64,000 nucleotides of DNA from Pseudorhodoplanes sp. (GTDB lineage Bacteria > Pseudomonadota > Alphaproteobacteria > Rhizobiales > Xanthobacteraceae). The notes beneath the pieces were generated by a model that did not search any database, was not told where the DNA came from, and saw only the letters and a program-made list of their open reading frames with translations. A program made the translations under genes and the position numbers. Positions within the stretch are counted from its first letter, which is position 1; each line of letters opens with the position of its first letter. The stretch covers positions 1 to 64,000 of the forward strand of contig JABARS010000004.1 of NCBI GenBank assembly GCA_019187085.1, given 5' to 3'. Positions 47,147 through 57,674 of this stretch are shown here, one piece after another.

Positions 47147-47172
47147 CCGCGCGGTACGCCGCTCCGACAAGG

Positions 47173-47206
47173 GCCTGCTCCGGTGACCGGGGCGGGCTTT
47201 TTCTTT
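47173..47206 (+). terminator. Rho-independent terminator of the YeeE/YedE operon
   Basis: GCCTGCTCCGG (47173-47183) pairs with CCGGGGCGGGC (47187-47197) over a TGA loop, nine Watson-Crick plus two G-U pairs, followed by TTTTTCTTT. It lies 26 bases after the second half-transporter stop. Confidence 0.8.
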
Positions 47207-47409
47207 GCGTTATCGGACGTGTATGGACTTTTCCGGCCTTGACGCGGCGGGGGCCTTCGCCCATTCTCCGCCGCCATGATGTTCCGCAACGCATTTTTCG
47301 GCATTTGCCGGGAGATTATTAGCTAGCGCTCACGCTGGCTGCGGCCGTCTTTTCTCCATTGAGACAAGAAAACGCCCGGAGCCAGCAGGCGCGGGGAGAC
47401 CGTTTGTCC

Positions 47410-48755
<1,346 letters not shown>

Positions 48756-48759
<4 letters not shown>

Positions 48760-49268
48760 TGGCGCGCGCCAACCCGACGCTTGCGCTGCGCCCGATGTTG
48801 CCGGCGGACGCGCCGCTGCTCGCCGAAATCTTCCGCGCCAGCATCGAGGAACTGACCGCCGACGATTATTCCGACGCGCAGCGCGAGGCGTGGGCCGCGG
48901 CGGCCGACGATGTCGCAGCATTCGGCGCGCGCCTTGCCGGCCAGCTCACGCTCGTCGCCACGCTTGACGGCGCGCCGGTCGCCTTCGCCTCGCTGAAGGG
49001 CGCCGACGGCATCGACATGCTCTATGTCCACCCGGCCGCTGCCGCGCAGGGCGCGGCCTCCCTCCTACTCGATGCGCTGGAGAAGCTTGCCGCCGCGCGC
49101 GGCGCCGCGCGGCTGACTGTCGATGCCAGCGACAGCGCGCAGGATTTCTTCCTGCGCCGCGGCTTTGCGCTCGTGCAGCGCAACACCGTGTCCTGCGGCG
49201 GGGAGTGGCTCGCCAACACGACCATGCACAAGACGCTCGCCGCGCCCGCGGCCGGCGGGAAGCAGTGA
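48756..49268 (+). CDS. GNAT-family N-acetyltransferase
   Basis: A 170-aa protein with the GNAT fold: [23 protein letters not shown] (motif C region), [25 protein letters not shown] (motif A, the acetyl-CoA pyrophosphate loop with Q/AxGAAxxLL) and [20 protein letters not shown] (motif B). It transfers an acetyl group to an unknown amine. It overlaps the cysS stop (ATGATG) and is 8 bp ahead of a small membrane protein, so it is coexpressed with cysS. Confidence 0.88.
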
Positions 49269-49276
49269 GGTCCGCG

Positions 49277-49390
49277 ATGCAGCGCCCGGAGACGCCGTTC
49301 CCCCGCCACTGGCTCTATTACATCGCGCTCAAGCTCGTGGTAATCGCGGCGGCGGCCGCGATCGTTCTGAAACTCTATGGCTTCTGGTGA
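49277..49390 (+). CDS. Small single-pass membrane protein (37 aa), unknown function
   Basis: The frame encodes MQRPETPFPRHWLYYIALK then VVIAAAAAIVLKLYGFW: a basic N-terminus, one membrane segment (about residues 14-33) and an aromatic end. It lies 8 bp after the GNAT gene and 3 bp before cimA, in frame with its own ATG and GTGAGG upstream, so it is probably a real member of this operon rather than a gap. I do not recognise a family. It is too short for certainty. Confidence 0.6.
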   Translation: MQRPETPFPRHWLYYIALKLVVIAAAAAIVLKLYGFW

Positions 49391-49393
49391 TCC

Positions 49394-50989
49394 ATGTCCC
49401 GCGAACGTCTCTATCTCTTCGACACCACCTTGCGCGACGGCGCGCAGACGAACGGCGTCGATTTCACGCTGGCCGACAAGATCGCGGTCGCCGCGATGCT
49501 CGACGAACTCGGCATCGACTATGTCGAGGGCGGCTATCCCGGCGCCAATCCGACCGACACGCAGTTTTTTGCCGAAAGCCGGCCCCTGCGCGGCACGCTG
49601 ACGGCTTTCGGCATGACGCGCCGGCCCGGCCGTTCGGCCTCCAACGATCCGGGTCTTGCCGCGCTGCTCGATGCGAAAGCCGATGCGATCTGCTTCGTCG
49701 CCAAGTCCTGGGACTATCACGTGCGCGTCGCGCTCGAGACCACCGAGGAGGAAAACATCGCCGGCATCCGCGACAGTGTGAAGGCGGCGAAGGACAAGGG
49801 CCGCGAGGTGCTGATCGATTGCGAGCATTTCTTCGACGGCTACAAGGCCAATCCGGCCTTTGCACTTGCCTGCGCGAAGGCCGCCTACGAGGCGGGTGCG
49901 CGCTGGGTGGTCCTGTGCGACACCAATGGCGGCACACTGCCGCACGAGATCGAGGCGATCGTCGGCGCGGTGGTGAAGCATATCCCCGGCAGCCACGTCG
50001 GAATCCATGCCCATAACGACACCGAGCAGGCGGTGGCCAATTCGCTCGCCGCCGTGCGCGCCGGCGCGCGCCAGATCCAGGGCACGCTCAACGGCCTCGG
50101 CGAGCGCTGCGGCAACGCCAACCTCACCTCCATCATCCCGACGCTGAAGCTGAAGAAGGAATTTGCCGACCGCTTCGAGATCGGCGTGACCGACGCAAAG
50201 CTTTCGACGCTCGCGCACGTCTCGCACCATCTCGACGAGATGCTCAACCGCGCGCCCGACCGCCACGCGCCCTATGTCGGCGAAAGCGCGTTCACCACCA
50301 AGGCCGGCATTCACGCCTCCGCGATCCTCAAGGAGCCCGCGACCTACGAGCATGTGACGCCGGAAGCCGTCGGCAACCGCCGCCGCGTGCTCGTCTCCGA
50401 CCAGGGTGGACGCTCCAACGTCCTGTCCGAGCTTGAACGCATCGGCCTTCGCATCGACAAGGACGATCCGCGCGTGGTGCGCCTGCTCGACGAGGTCAAG
50501 GAGCGCGAGGCGCTCGGCTATGCCTATGAAAGCGCGGAAGCCTCCTTCGAGCTGATGGCGCGGCGGGCGCTCGGCACCGTGCCCGATTATTTCGACGTCG
50601 AGAAGTTCGACGTCAATGTCGAGCAGCGCATCAACGCGGTCGGCAAGCGGGTCACGGTCTCGATGGCGGTGATCAAGGTCAAGGTCGACGGCGAGGAGCT
50701 GATGTCGGCCGGCGAGGGCAGCGGCCCGGTGCATGCGCTCGACGTCGCGCTGCGCAAGGACCTCGGCAAGTACCAGAAATATATCGAGGACCTCGAACTG
50801 GTCGATTACCGCGTGCGCATCCTCAATGGCGGCACGGAAGCCGTCACGCGCGTGCTGATCGAAAGCCGGGACGAGAACGGCGAGCGCTGGACGACCGTCG
50901 GCGTCTCGCCCAACATCATCGACGCCTCGTTCCAGGCGCTGATGGATTCCATCGTCTACAAGCTCGTCAAGGCCGGCGCGACCGCTTGA
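49394..50989 (+). CDS. cimA: Citramalate synthase
   Basis: A 531-aa member of the alpha-isopropylmalate synthase family. FDTTLRDGAQTNGVDFTLADKI has the catalytic DTTLRDG motif, LCDTNGGTLP and GIHAHNDTEQAVANSLA the metal and substrate ligands, LNGLGERCGNANL closes the barrel, and a C-terminal LeuA-like regulatory domain follows residue 400 (INAVGKRVTVSMAVIKV). CimA joins pyruvate and acetyl-CoA to (R)-citramalate for isoleucine synthesis. The ADAICFVAKSWDYHV signature separates it from LeuA. It is the last gene of the cysS-GNAT-small protein run. Confidence 0.9.
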   Translation: MSRERLYLFDTTLRDGAQTNGVDFTLADKIAVAAMLDELGIDYVEGGYPGANPTDTQFFAESRPLRGTLTAFGMTRRPGRSASNDPGLAALLDAKADAICFVAKSWDYHVRVALETTEEENIAGIRDSVKAAKDKGREVLIDCEHFFDGYKANPAFALACAKAAYEAGARWVVLCDTNGGTLPHEIEAIVGAVVKHIPGSHVGIHAHNDTEQAVANSLAAVRAGARQIQGTLNGLGERCGNANLTSIIPTLKLKKEFADRFEIGVTDAKLSTLAHVSHHLDEMLNRAPDRHAPYVGESAFTTKAGIHASAILKEPATYEHVTPEAVGNRRRVLVSDQGGRSNVLSELERIGLRIDKDDPRVVRLLDEVKEREALGYAYESAEASFELMARRALGTVPDYFDVEKFDVNVEQRINAVGKRVTVSMAVIKVKVDGEELMSAGEGSGPVHALDVALRKDLGKYQKYIEDLELVDYRVRILNGGTEAVTRVLIESRDENGERWTTVGVSPNIIDASFQALMDSIVYKLVKAGATA

Positions 50990-51075
50990 CGGAGATTTCG
51001 GTCATGCCGACGATAAAAGCGGACATGACGAAAAATTGTGTGCGGTCGATATCCGGGTTGCTTTATCCTGTGCCG

Positions 51076-51504
51076 ATGCACGGCTTCTGCCATCGCCGCT
51101 TCGTCCTGACGGCGCTTGCGGGCTCGTTCGTGGCCGTGTTCGGTCGCGCGGCGGCGGCACGCGATGCGCTGACGCAATCCTTCATCGACAAGGCGTTCGA
51201 GATGAAGCGGCTCGCCGAGCGCGCGGGCGACCAGCCCTATGGCGCGGTCGTCGTGCGCGGCGGGCGGATCGTAGGCTTCGGGCCGAGCCGTGTCGTGGTG
51301 AGGGGCGACGGAACCGCGCACGCCGAACGCGAGGCGATGCGGGATGCGCAGGCGCGTCTCGGCCGCAAGGATTTGTCCGGTTGCGTGATGTATTCGACCG
51401 CGCGGCCATGTGCCGATTGCGAACGCGCGGCGGCGCAGGCGGGCCTCGCGCGCATGTATTACGGCGCCGATGCGCATGACGCCGGCGCGCCGCGCGGGTC
51501 CTGA
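51076..51504 (+). CDS. Tat-exported CMP/dCMP deaminase-fold protein
   Basis: A 142-aa protein. Its deaminase core has AHAERE with zinc ligand His82 and catalytic Glu84, and STARPCADCERAAA with Cys112 and Cys115, the complete HAE/PCxxC site of cytidine and nucleoside deaminases. The N-terminus CHRRFVLTALAGSFVAVFGRAAAARD is a twin-arginine signal peptide, so the protein should be exported folded with its zinc. That is unusual, since deaminases of nucleosides and guanine are normally cytoplasmic. ATG 51076 gives the Tat signal; upstream in-frame starts overlap cimA. Confidence 0.8.
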   Translation: MHGFCHRRFVLTALAGSFVAVFGRAAAARDALTQSFIDKAFEMKRLAERAGDQPYGAVVVRGGRIVGFGPSRVVVRGDGTAHAEREAMRDAQARLGRKDLSGCVMYSTARPCADCERAAAQAGLARMYYGADAHDAGAPRGS

Positions 51505-51510
51505 CTTGCC

Positions 51511-51897
51511 ATGATCGACCATGTTTCCGTCGCGGTGCGCGACCTCGAACGGGCGGCCGCCTTCTACGAAGCGGCGCTCGCCCCGCTCGGCTATCGCCGG
51601 CTGGAGACGCGGCCGGCGACGGTCGCCTTCGGCAAGCAATATTCCGAGTTCTGGATCAATGCCCGCCCGCTCATGGCCGCGGTTGCGCCCGACAGCGGCT
51701 GCCATGTGGCGCTGCGCGCGCGCAGCACGCAGGCGGTCGATGCCTTTCATGCCGCAGCGCTCGCCGCCGGCGGCGCCTGCGACGGCGCACCGGCGCTGCG
51801 CGCGCATTTCGGGGAGGGCTATTACGCCGCCTTCATCCGCGATCCCGACGGCAACCGCATCGAGGCGGTGACGTTCGTGACCGGCGCGCCGGCCTAG
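51511..51897 (+). CDS. VOC (glyoxalase/bleomycin-resistance) family protein
   Basis: A 128-aa protein: IDHVSVAVRDLERAAAFYEAAL, with His3 as metal ligand, then SGCHVALRARSTQAVDAFHAAALAAGG and YYAAFIRDPDGNRIEAVTF with the acidic ligand, the paired beta-alpha-beta-beta-beta units of the vicinal-oxygen-chelate fold. The substrate is unknown. It follows the exported deaminase after 6 bp, so coexpression is probable, and is convergent with the LOG gene. Confidence 0.85.
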   Translation: MIDHVSVAVRDLERAAAFYEAALAPLGYRRLETRPATVAFGKQYSEFWINARPLMAAVAPDSGCHVALRARSTQAVDAFHAAALAAGGACDGAPALRAHFGEGYYAAFIRDPDGNRIEAVTFVTGAPA

Positions 51898-51907
51898 CGG
51901 GCGGCCA

Positions 51908-52513
51908 CTACATCCGTTCCGCGGTTCCCGCTTCCATGAACTTCTCGGCTTCCGCCACCGGGCGGGCGGCGGCGCGCAGCTTGGGCAGGATGTCCTCCAC
52001 CTTGTCGACCACGAGCAGGTTCACCTGCGCGGCGGTATGGATGAAGGCGAGGCTGTTCATGTGCTCGAGCAGCACGCACAGTGGGTCCCAGAAGCCGGCA
52101 ATGTTCGCCGCCAGGATCGGCTTGCGGTGGCGGCCGAGCTGCGCCCAGGTCAGCTGCTCGACCAGCTCCTCGAGCGTGCCGATGCCGCCGGGCAGGGCCA
52201 CGAACGCGTCGGAGCGCTCGAACATGATGCGCTTGCGCTCGTGCATGTCGCGCGTCACGATCAGTTCGGACACATCGCGGTTGGGATGCTCGCGGCTTGC
52301 GAGGAATTCCGGGATGACGCCGACCACCTTGCCGCCCTTGGCGATGACCGACGAAGCGATCGCGCCCATGAGCCCGACCGTGCCGCCGCCATAGACCAGA
52401 CCGACCCCGTGCTTGGCCAGGAGCGCGCCGAACCCCATGGCGGCCTCGACGAAGCGCGGATCGGTGCCCGGACCGGAACCGCAATAGACGCAGACGTTTC
52501 GAATCGTGCTCAT
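51908..52513 (-). CDS. LOG-family Rossmann protein (TIGR00730), cytokinin riboside phosphoribohydrolase-type
   Basis: A 201-aa protein: VCVYCGSGPGTDPRFVEAAM at the N-terminus, LVYGGGTVGLMGAIA, RKRIMFERSDAFVALPGGIGTLEEL with the PGGxGTxxE active site, and the KPILAAN strand. Members hydrolyse nucleoside 5'-monophosphates to base and ribose phosphate; the TIGR00730 group includes plant LOG and bacterial PpnN-like proteins. The ATG at 52513 is chosen; an upstream start at 52561 adds 16 residues. Divergent from the ABC exporter. Confidence 0.87.
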   Translation of the reverse strand: MSTIRNVCVYCGSGPGTDPRFVEAAMGFGALLAKHGVGLVYGGGTVGLMGAIASSVIAKGGKVVGVIPEFLASREHPNRDVSELIVTRDMHERKRIMFERSDAFVALPGGIGTLEELVEQLTWAQLGRHRKPILAANIAGFWDPLCVLLEHMNSLAFIHTAAQVNLLVVDKVEDILPKLRAAARPVAEAEKFMEAGTAERM

Positions 52514-52671
52514 GGCGTGCGATGTGGCCTTGCAAGGGAATCGGATGAACGGCGGCTGCAAAGGGATTTAGGCGCTCGTGTGTTCTATTCCAAGCATTTC
52601 CGCCCGAATTGTGATTGTCCCGCCTGTGCAAGCGCAGGGTGGACCGCCTATATAGCGTCTGCCGGAGCCAC

Positions 52672-54666
52672 ATGACCGCCCCCAGATATCATTCCCCGAT
52701 CAGCACCGACGAGCGGTCCGCGGAAATTTCCGCGGCCGGCGGCGCTTTGACGCGCACGCTGGTCGGCCTGTGGCCCTATATCTGGCCGGCCGATCGGCGC
52801 GACCTGAAGGCGCGCGTGATGCTGGCCATGGTCCTGCTGGTCGTGGCCAAGCTTGCCACCGTGGTGGTGCCCTTCACCTTCAAATGGGCGACCGACGCGC
52901 TCGCCGGGCAGGGCAGCGCGCCGGCCGGCGACGGCTTGTGGGATTCCTGGCTGACCTGGGTGCTCGCCGCGCCGGTCGCGATGACGCTCGCCTATGGCGG
53001 CATGCGCATGCTGATGGTGGGACTGACCCAGCTGCGCGACGGGCTGTTCGCCAAGGTCGCCATGCATGCGGTCCGCCGCCTCGCCATCCTCACCTTCGAC
53101 CACATGCACCGTCTCTCGCTGCGCTTCCATCTGGAGCGCAGGACCGGCGGCCTCACGCGCGTGCTCGAACGCGGCCGCAACGGCATCGAGATTATCGTGC
53201 GCATGGTGATCCTGCAGCTCGCGCCGACCGTCGTCGAGCTTGCGCTGATCGCGGCCGTCCTGTTCTGGCAGTTCGACTGGCGCTACGTCGTGGTCGTGCT
53301 CGTCACCGTCGCGCTCTACATGGCGTACACCTATTACGCCACCGAGTGGCGCATCGGCATCCGCCGCCGGATGAACGACAGCGATACCGATGCCAACACC
53401 AAGGCGGTCGACTCGCTGCTCAATTACGAGACGGTGAAGTATTTCGTCGCCGAAGGGCGCGAGGGGAAGCGCTACGACCGCTCGATGGCGCGCTACGAGG
53501 ACGCCAGCGTCAAGGCCTATACCTCGCTCGGCGTGCTCAATGCCGGGCAGACCTTCATCTTCACCGTCGGCCTCACCGCCACCATGGTCATGTGCGCCTA
53601 CGGCATCCGGGAGGGGCGCAATACGGTCGGCGATTTCGTCATGATCAACGCCATGATGATCCAGCTCTACCAGCCGCTGAATTTCATGGGCATGGTCTAT
53701 CGCGAGATCAAGCAGGCGGTGACCGACATCGAGACCATGTTCTCGCTGCTGGCGCGCGATCCCGAAATCCGCGACCGGCCGGGCGCGCCGGCGCTGGCGG
53801 TGAGTGCGGGCGAGGTGTGCTTCGACAATGTCAGCTTCTCCTACGAGCCCGAGCGGCCGATCCTCAAGGGCATCAGCTTCACGGTGCCGGCCGGCCACAC
53901 GGTCGCGATCGTCGGCCCCTCGGGCGCCGGCAAGTCGACGATCTCGCGGCTCCTGTTCCGCTTCTACGACGTGACCGGCGGCCGCATCCTGATCGACGGC
54001 CAGGACGTCCGCGACGTCGCGCAGGTGTCGCTGCGCGCCGCCATCGGCATGGTCCCGCAGGACACCGTGCTGTTCAACGACACGATCCGCTACAACATCC
54101 GCTATGGCCGCTGGGAGGCGAGCGACGCGGAAGTCGAGGAGGCCGCGCGCCTCGCCCAGATCGACGGCTTCATCCGCCAGGCGCCGAAAGGCTACGAGAC
54201 CGAGGTCGGCGAGCGCGGGCTCAAGCTGTCGGGCGGGGAGAAGCAGCGCGTGGCGATCGCGCGCACCATCCTCAAGAGCCCGCCGATCCTGATCCTCGAC
54301 GAGGCGACCTCCGCTCTCGACAGCCACACCGAGAAGGAAATCCAGGACGCGCTCGACCGCGTGTCGCGCAACCGCACGACGCTCGTCATCGCGCACCGGC
54401 TCTCCACCATCGTCGCCGCCGACGAGATCATCGTGCTCGAGGCCGGCCGCATCGTCGAGCGCGGCACCCATGCCGAGCTGCTCGCCCGCGGCGGCCTCTA
54501 TGCCAGCATGCGCAACCGCCAGCGCGAGGCCGAAGAGGCGCGCAGGACGCTGGCGCGGGCGAGCGAGGAGGTTGCGGCGCCCAACCGCAATCCGCCGCCG
54601 GTCGCGGACGATATCCCGGCGGACCCGGTCCTGCGGCCGGTGGCGCCGATCGATCTTGCCGAATAA
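52672..54666 (+). CDS. atm1: Atm1-type ABC exporter (half transporter)
   Basis: A 664-aa half transporter with six membrane segments (50-340) and an ATPase domain: Walker A GPSGAGKST, Q loop, signature LSGGEKQRVAIA, Walker B ILILDEATS and H-loop HRLST. NYETVKYFVAEGREGKRYD in the membrane domain is the mark of Atm1/ABCB7 and HMT1 homologues, which export glutathione conjugates or glutathione persulfide; bacterial forms confer metal tolerance. GGAGCC precedes ATG 52672. The tail after 640 is Pro-rich. It is 127 bp before psd. Confidence 0.9.
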   Translation: MTAPRYHSPISTDERSAEISAAGGALTRTLVGLWPYIWPADRRDLKARVMLAMVLLVVAKLATVVVPFTFKWATDALAGQGSAPAGDGLWDSWLTWVLAAPVAMTLAYGGMRMLMVGLTQLRDGLFAKVAMHAVRRLAILTFDHMHRLSLRFHLERRTGGLTRVLERGRNGIEIIVRMVILQLAPTVVELALIAAVLFWQFDWRYVVVVLVTVALYMAYTYYATEWRIGIRRRMNDSDTDANTKAVDSLLNYETVKYFVAEGREGKRYDRSMARYEDASVKAYTSLGVLNAGQTFIFTVGLTATMVMCAYGIREGRNTVGDFVMINAMMIQLYQPLNFMGMVYREIKQAVTDIETMFSLLARDPEIRDRPGAPALAVSAGEVCFDNVSFSYEPERPILKGISFTVPAGHTVAIVGPSGAGKSTISRLLFRFYDVTGGRILIDGQDVRDVAQVSLRAAIGMVPQDTVLFNDTIRYNIRYGRWEASDAEVEEAARLAQIDGFIRQAPKGYETEVGERGLKLSGGEKQRVAIARTILKSPPILILDEATSALDSHTEKEIQDALDRVSRNRTTLVIAHRLSTIVAADEIIVLEAGRIVERGTHAELLARGGLYASMRNRQREAEEARRTLARASEEVAAPNRNPPPVADDIPADPVLRPVAPIDLAE

Positions 54667-54793
54667 CGCCGACATGACGGCCGCGCACGCCCGGCAGCGG
54701 CGGGCGCGCTGATGTTGCCGCTTGCGATTCAAGCCGAGCGGTGACACAGGAACGGCCCGGTCTCAAGGGATGCCGACCCAGGGATGTCAAACC

Positions 54794-55492
54794 ATGTCCA
54801 TCGTCTCGTCCATCCGTTCCCAGCTCGCACCCGTCCACCCCGAAGGCTACCCCTTCATCGGGGCGTTCGCGCTCGCAACACTGGTCCTGTTCTGGGTGTG
54901 GTCGCCGCTCGGCTGGATCGGGACCATGCTGACGCTCTGGTGCATCTATTTCTTCCGCGATCCGCCGCGCGTGACGCCGGTGCGCGAGGGGCTCGTCATC
55001 GCCCCGGCCGACGGGCGCATCAGCCGGGTCACCAATGCCGTGCCGCCGCGCGAACTCGATCTCGGCGAGCGTCCGCTGCCGCGTATTTCGATCTTCATGA
55101 GCGTGTTCGACTGCCACGTGAACCGCAGCCCGGTCACCGGCACGATCGAGCGCATCGTCTACCGCGCCGGCAAGTTCATCAATGCCGACCTCGACAAGGC
55201 GAGCGAGGACAATGAGCGCAACGCCCTGGTGATCGTCAGCGGCGGGGCGCGCATCGGCGTGGTGCAGATTGCCGGCCTCGTCGCCCGCCGTATCGTTTCC
55301 TTCGTCAAGGAGGGCCAGAGCATCGGCGCCGGTGCCCGCTTCGGCCTCATCCGGTTCGGCTCGCGCCTGGACGTCTATCTGCCGGAGAATGTCCGTCCGC
55401 TGGTGGCCGAGGGCCAGACGGCGCTGGCGGGCGAAACGATCCTCGCCGACCTGAAATCGAACGACAGCGCGCGCAATTTCCGCATCGGCTGA
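54794..55492 (+). CDS. psd: Phosphatidylserine decarboxylase (short type)
   Basis: A 232-aa pro-enzyme that makes phosphatidylethanolamine. A membrane segment near 20-55 anchors it; [29 protein letters not shown] and [16 protein letters not shown] follow. The autocleavage that makes the pyruvoyl group occurs at the Ser of RFGSR. It lies 72 bp before pssA, whose product supplies its substrate; the pair makes up the last two steps of PE synthesis. ATG 54794 gives the normal start MSIVSSIR. Confidence 0.95.
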   Translation: MSIVSSIRSQLAPVHPEGYPFIGAFALATLVLFWVWSPLGWIGTMLTLWCIYFFRDPPRVTPVREGLVIAPADGRISRVTNAVPPRELDLGERPLPRISIFMSVFDCHVNRSPVTGTIERIVYRAGKFINADLDKASEDNERNALVIVSGGARIGVVQIAGLVARRIVSFVKEGQSIGAGARFGLIRFGSRLDVYLPENVRPLVAEGQTALAGETILADLKSNDSARNFRIG

Positions 55493-55564
55493 CGTTAACG
55501 CTTATCCTCCCCTTCGACCTTTGCGGGCGTGGCGGCCGCGCCCGGGCATTGCTATATAGGGACC

Positions 55565-56458
55565 ATGTTGTTTCCTCCGTTCGACCCTGAACGATCCGAA
55601 GCGCGCCGCCGCCGGTTTCGCAGCATCCCGGTGCGGGTCCTTGCGCCCAACGTCATCACGCTCCTGTCGCTGTGCGCGGGGCTCACCGCCATCCGCCTCG
55701 CCATCGAGGGGCGGATCGAATGGGCGCTGGGCGCGATCGTCATCGCCGCCATCCTCGACGGGCTTGACGGGCGGATCGCGCGTTTCCTGAAAGGGCAGTC
55801 GCGGTTCGGGGCCGAGCTGGACAGCCTCGCTGACTTCGTGAATTTCGGCGTCGTGCCCGGCCTGATCCTCTATTTCTGGGGGCTGAACGAATTGCGCTCG
55901 TTCGGCTGGATCGCGGCGTTGGTGTTCGCGATCTGCATGGGGTTGCGGCTCGCCCGCTTCAACGTCATGGCCGACGACCCCAACCGGCCGGCCTGGGCGG
56001 CGAACTTCTTCACCGGCGTTCCGGCTCCGGCCGGCGCCATCATCGTGCTGCTGCCGATCTATCTCAACCTGCTCGGGCTGCCGCGGCTGACCTCGCTGTC
56101 GCTCGTCTACACGCTGTTCATCTCGTTCCTGCTCGTGTCCACGCTGCCGGTCTTTTCCGGCAAGCGGATCGGTAAGCGCGTGCCCCCGGAAATGGTGCTG
56201 CCGATCTTCGTGGTGGTCGTGCTGTTTGTCGCCCTCCTGGTCAGCTATCCCTGGGAGGTGCTCACCGCGGGCTCGCTCGCCTATCTGGCGTCGCTGCCGT
56301 TCGGCTGGATCGCATACCGCAAGCATGTGCGGGCGGACGCTGAGGCGCAGCGCGGCCTTGCGCCTTCCGAAGCCGCTCACGGGCAGCCGACAGCGCCCTC
56401 GGTCGCGCCGACGCTGTCGGACGATGAGCACGGCGAGCGCCCAAACCGGCTGAACTGA
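55565..56458 (+). CDS. pssA: CDP-diacylglycerol-serine O-phosphatidyltransferase
   Basis: A 297-aa polytopic enzyme that makes phosphatidylserine from CDP-diacylglycerol and serine. The CDP-alcohol phosphotransferase motif DGLDGRIARFLKGQSRFGAELDSLAD is complete, with seven to eight membrane segments around it. ATG 55565 fits the family start; the frame upstream of it reads into the intergenic region. It ends in a 14-bp tandem duplication. Its product goes to Psd just upstream. Confidence 0.93.
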   Translation: MLFPPFDPERSEARRRRFRSIPVRVLAPNVITLLSLCAGLTAIRLAIEGRIEWALGAIVIAAILDGLDGRIARFLKGQSRFGAELDSLADFVNFGVVPGLILYFWGLNELRSFGWIAALVFAICMGLRLARFNVMADDPNRPAWAANFFTGVPAPAGAIIVLLPIYLNLLGLPRLTSLSLVYTLFISFLLVSTLPVFSGKRIGKRVPPEMVLPIFVVVVLFVALLVSYPWEVLTAGSLAYLASLPFGWIAYRKHVRADAEAQRGLAPSEAAHGQPTAPSVAPTLSDDEHGERPNRLN

Positions 56459-56472
56459 GCCGGCTGAACTGA
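56446..56472. repeat. 14-bp tandem duplication across the pssA stop
   Basis: CCGGCTGAACTGA occurs at 56446-56458 and again at 56460-56472, separated by one G. The first copy encodes the last codons and TGA of pssA; the second lies just after the stop. A simple slippage duplication is likely. Confidence 0.85.
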
Positions 56473-56615
56473 CCCGTCAAGACCGTTCCGTGCCTCGCGG
56501 TGCGGGCGCATCGCGCCGCATCGTCGCATTGGCGCGTGCTTGTCGCTCCCCCCGATATCGGTAAGATGATTGCAATTAAAACGGCTGCTCAAAGGCCGAA
56601 CAGGGGAGGAACTCA

Positions 56616-57665
56616 ATGACCGTCCATCGCCGTCAGTTCCTGAAATTTGCCGGGGCCGCGGTTGCCGCGCCCGCCGTCGCGCGCAGCGTATTCGCACAGG
56701 CGCCGCAGGTGACGCTGAAGATGCATCACTTCCTGCCGCCGGTCTCCAACGTGCACTCCAAGCTTCTGGTGCCGTGGGCCAAGAAGATCGAAACCGAATC
56801 CGGCGGCCGGCTGAAGATCGACATCTTTCCCTCGATGCAGCTCGGCGGGACCCCGCCGCAGCTCTACGATCAGGCGCGCGACGGCGTCGCCGACATCACC
56901 TGGACGCTGCCGGGTTCGACGCCGGGCCGCTTCCCGAAGATCGAGGTGTTCGAGCTTCCCTTCATCGCCGACAAGCGCGGCGTGCCGAACGCCAAAGCGG
57001 TGCAGGAATTCTACGAGCTCAACCTGCGCGACGAATTCAAGGAAGTGCATCCGATCTGCGTATGGGCGCACGATGCCGGTCTCGTCCATGCCAGCAGGCA
57101 GATCAAGACCATGGACGACCTGAAGGGCCTGAAGCTGCGTTCGCCGACGCGGCTCGCCGGCGACGCGCTCAAGGCGCTCGGCGCCAACGGCATCCCGATG
57201 CCGATCCCGCAGGTGCCCGAGGCGCTGGCCCAGAAGGTGATCGACGGCTGCGTGGTGCCGTGGGAAGTGGTGCCCGCCATCAAGGTGCACGAGCTGGTCA
57301 AGTTCCATACCGACATCGGCGGCTCGCCGACGCTCTACACCGCGACCTTCATCATCGGCATGAACAAGGCGAAATACGACTCGCTGCCGGCCGACCTGAA
57401 GAAGGTGCTCGACGCCAATTCCGGCCAGTCCTTCGCCGCCGCCGCCGGCAAGATGTGGGACGATGCCGGCGCCGTGGTCGAGGACATGGTGAAGAAGCGC
57501 GGCAACACGATCACGGTGCTGGCCAGGGACGAGGCCGCGCGCTGGGAAAAGGCGACCCAGCCGGTGGTCGAGGCATGGCTGAAGCAGGCCAAGGACAAGG
57601 GCCTCAACGGCGAGAAGCTCGTCGCCGACGCCAAGGCCCTGCTTGCCAAGTACGCCAACACCTGA
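56616..57665 (+). CDS. dctP: TRAP transporter substrate-binding protein DctP (second system)
   Basis: A 349-aa periplasmic protein. HRRQFLKFAGAAVAAPAVARSVFAQ is a twin-arginine signal. The mature chain has MHHFLPPVSNVHSKLLVPWAK, the DctP helix LKGLKLRSPTRLAGDALKALGA, MPIPQVPEALAQKVIDGCVVPWEVV and FIIGMNKAKYDSLPADLKKVLD. The Arg in LKLRSP usually binds the ligand carboxylate. It is followed by dctQ and dctM in tight order. Candidate -35/-10 boxes (TTGTCG 56540-56545, TAAGAT 56562-56567, 16-bp gap) lie upstream. Ligand unknown; aromatic or branched carboxylates are possible given the enoyl-CoA hydratase next in line. Confidence 0.92.
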   Translation: MTVHRRQFLKFAGAAVAAPAVARSVFAQAPQVTLKMHHFLPPVSNVHSKLLVPWAKKIETESGGRLKIDIFPSMQLGGTPPQLYDQARDGVADITWTLPGSTPGRFPKIEVFELPFIADKRGVPNAKAVQEFYELNLRDEFKEVHPICVWAHDAGLVHASRQIKTMDDLKGLKLRSPTRLAGDALKALGANGIPMPIPQVPEALAQKVIDGCVVPWEVVPAIKVHELVKFHTDIGGSPTLYTATFIIGMNKAKYDSLPADLKKVLDANSGQSFAAAAGKMWDDAGAVVEDMVKKRGNTITVLARDEAARWEKATQPVVEAWLKQAKDKGLNGEKLVADAKALLAKYANT

Positions 57666-57674
57666 GCCGGCCTG

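Noticed and set aside
47276..47326. 16-codon open frame ([16 protein letters not shown]) before cysS, as a possible Cys-attenuation leader
   Set aside because: Only one Cys codon, no ribosome site, and no terminator/antiterminator pair after it.
52648..54747. 699-aa minus-strand frame opposite the Atm1-type exporter
   Set aside because: The plus-strand gene has all ABC motifs; the long antisense frame results from codon-position GC bias.
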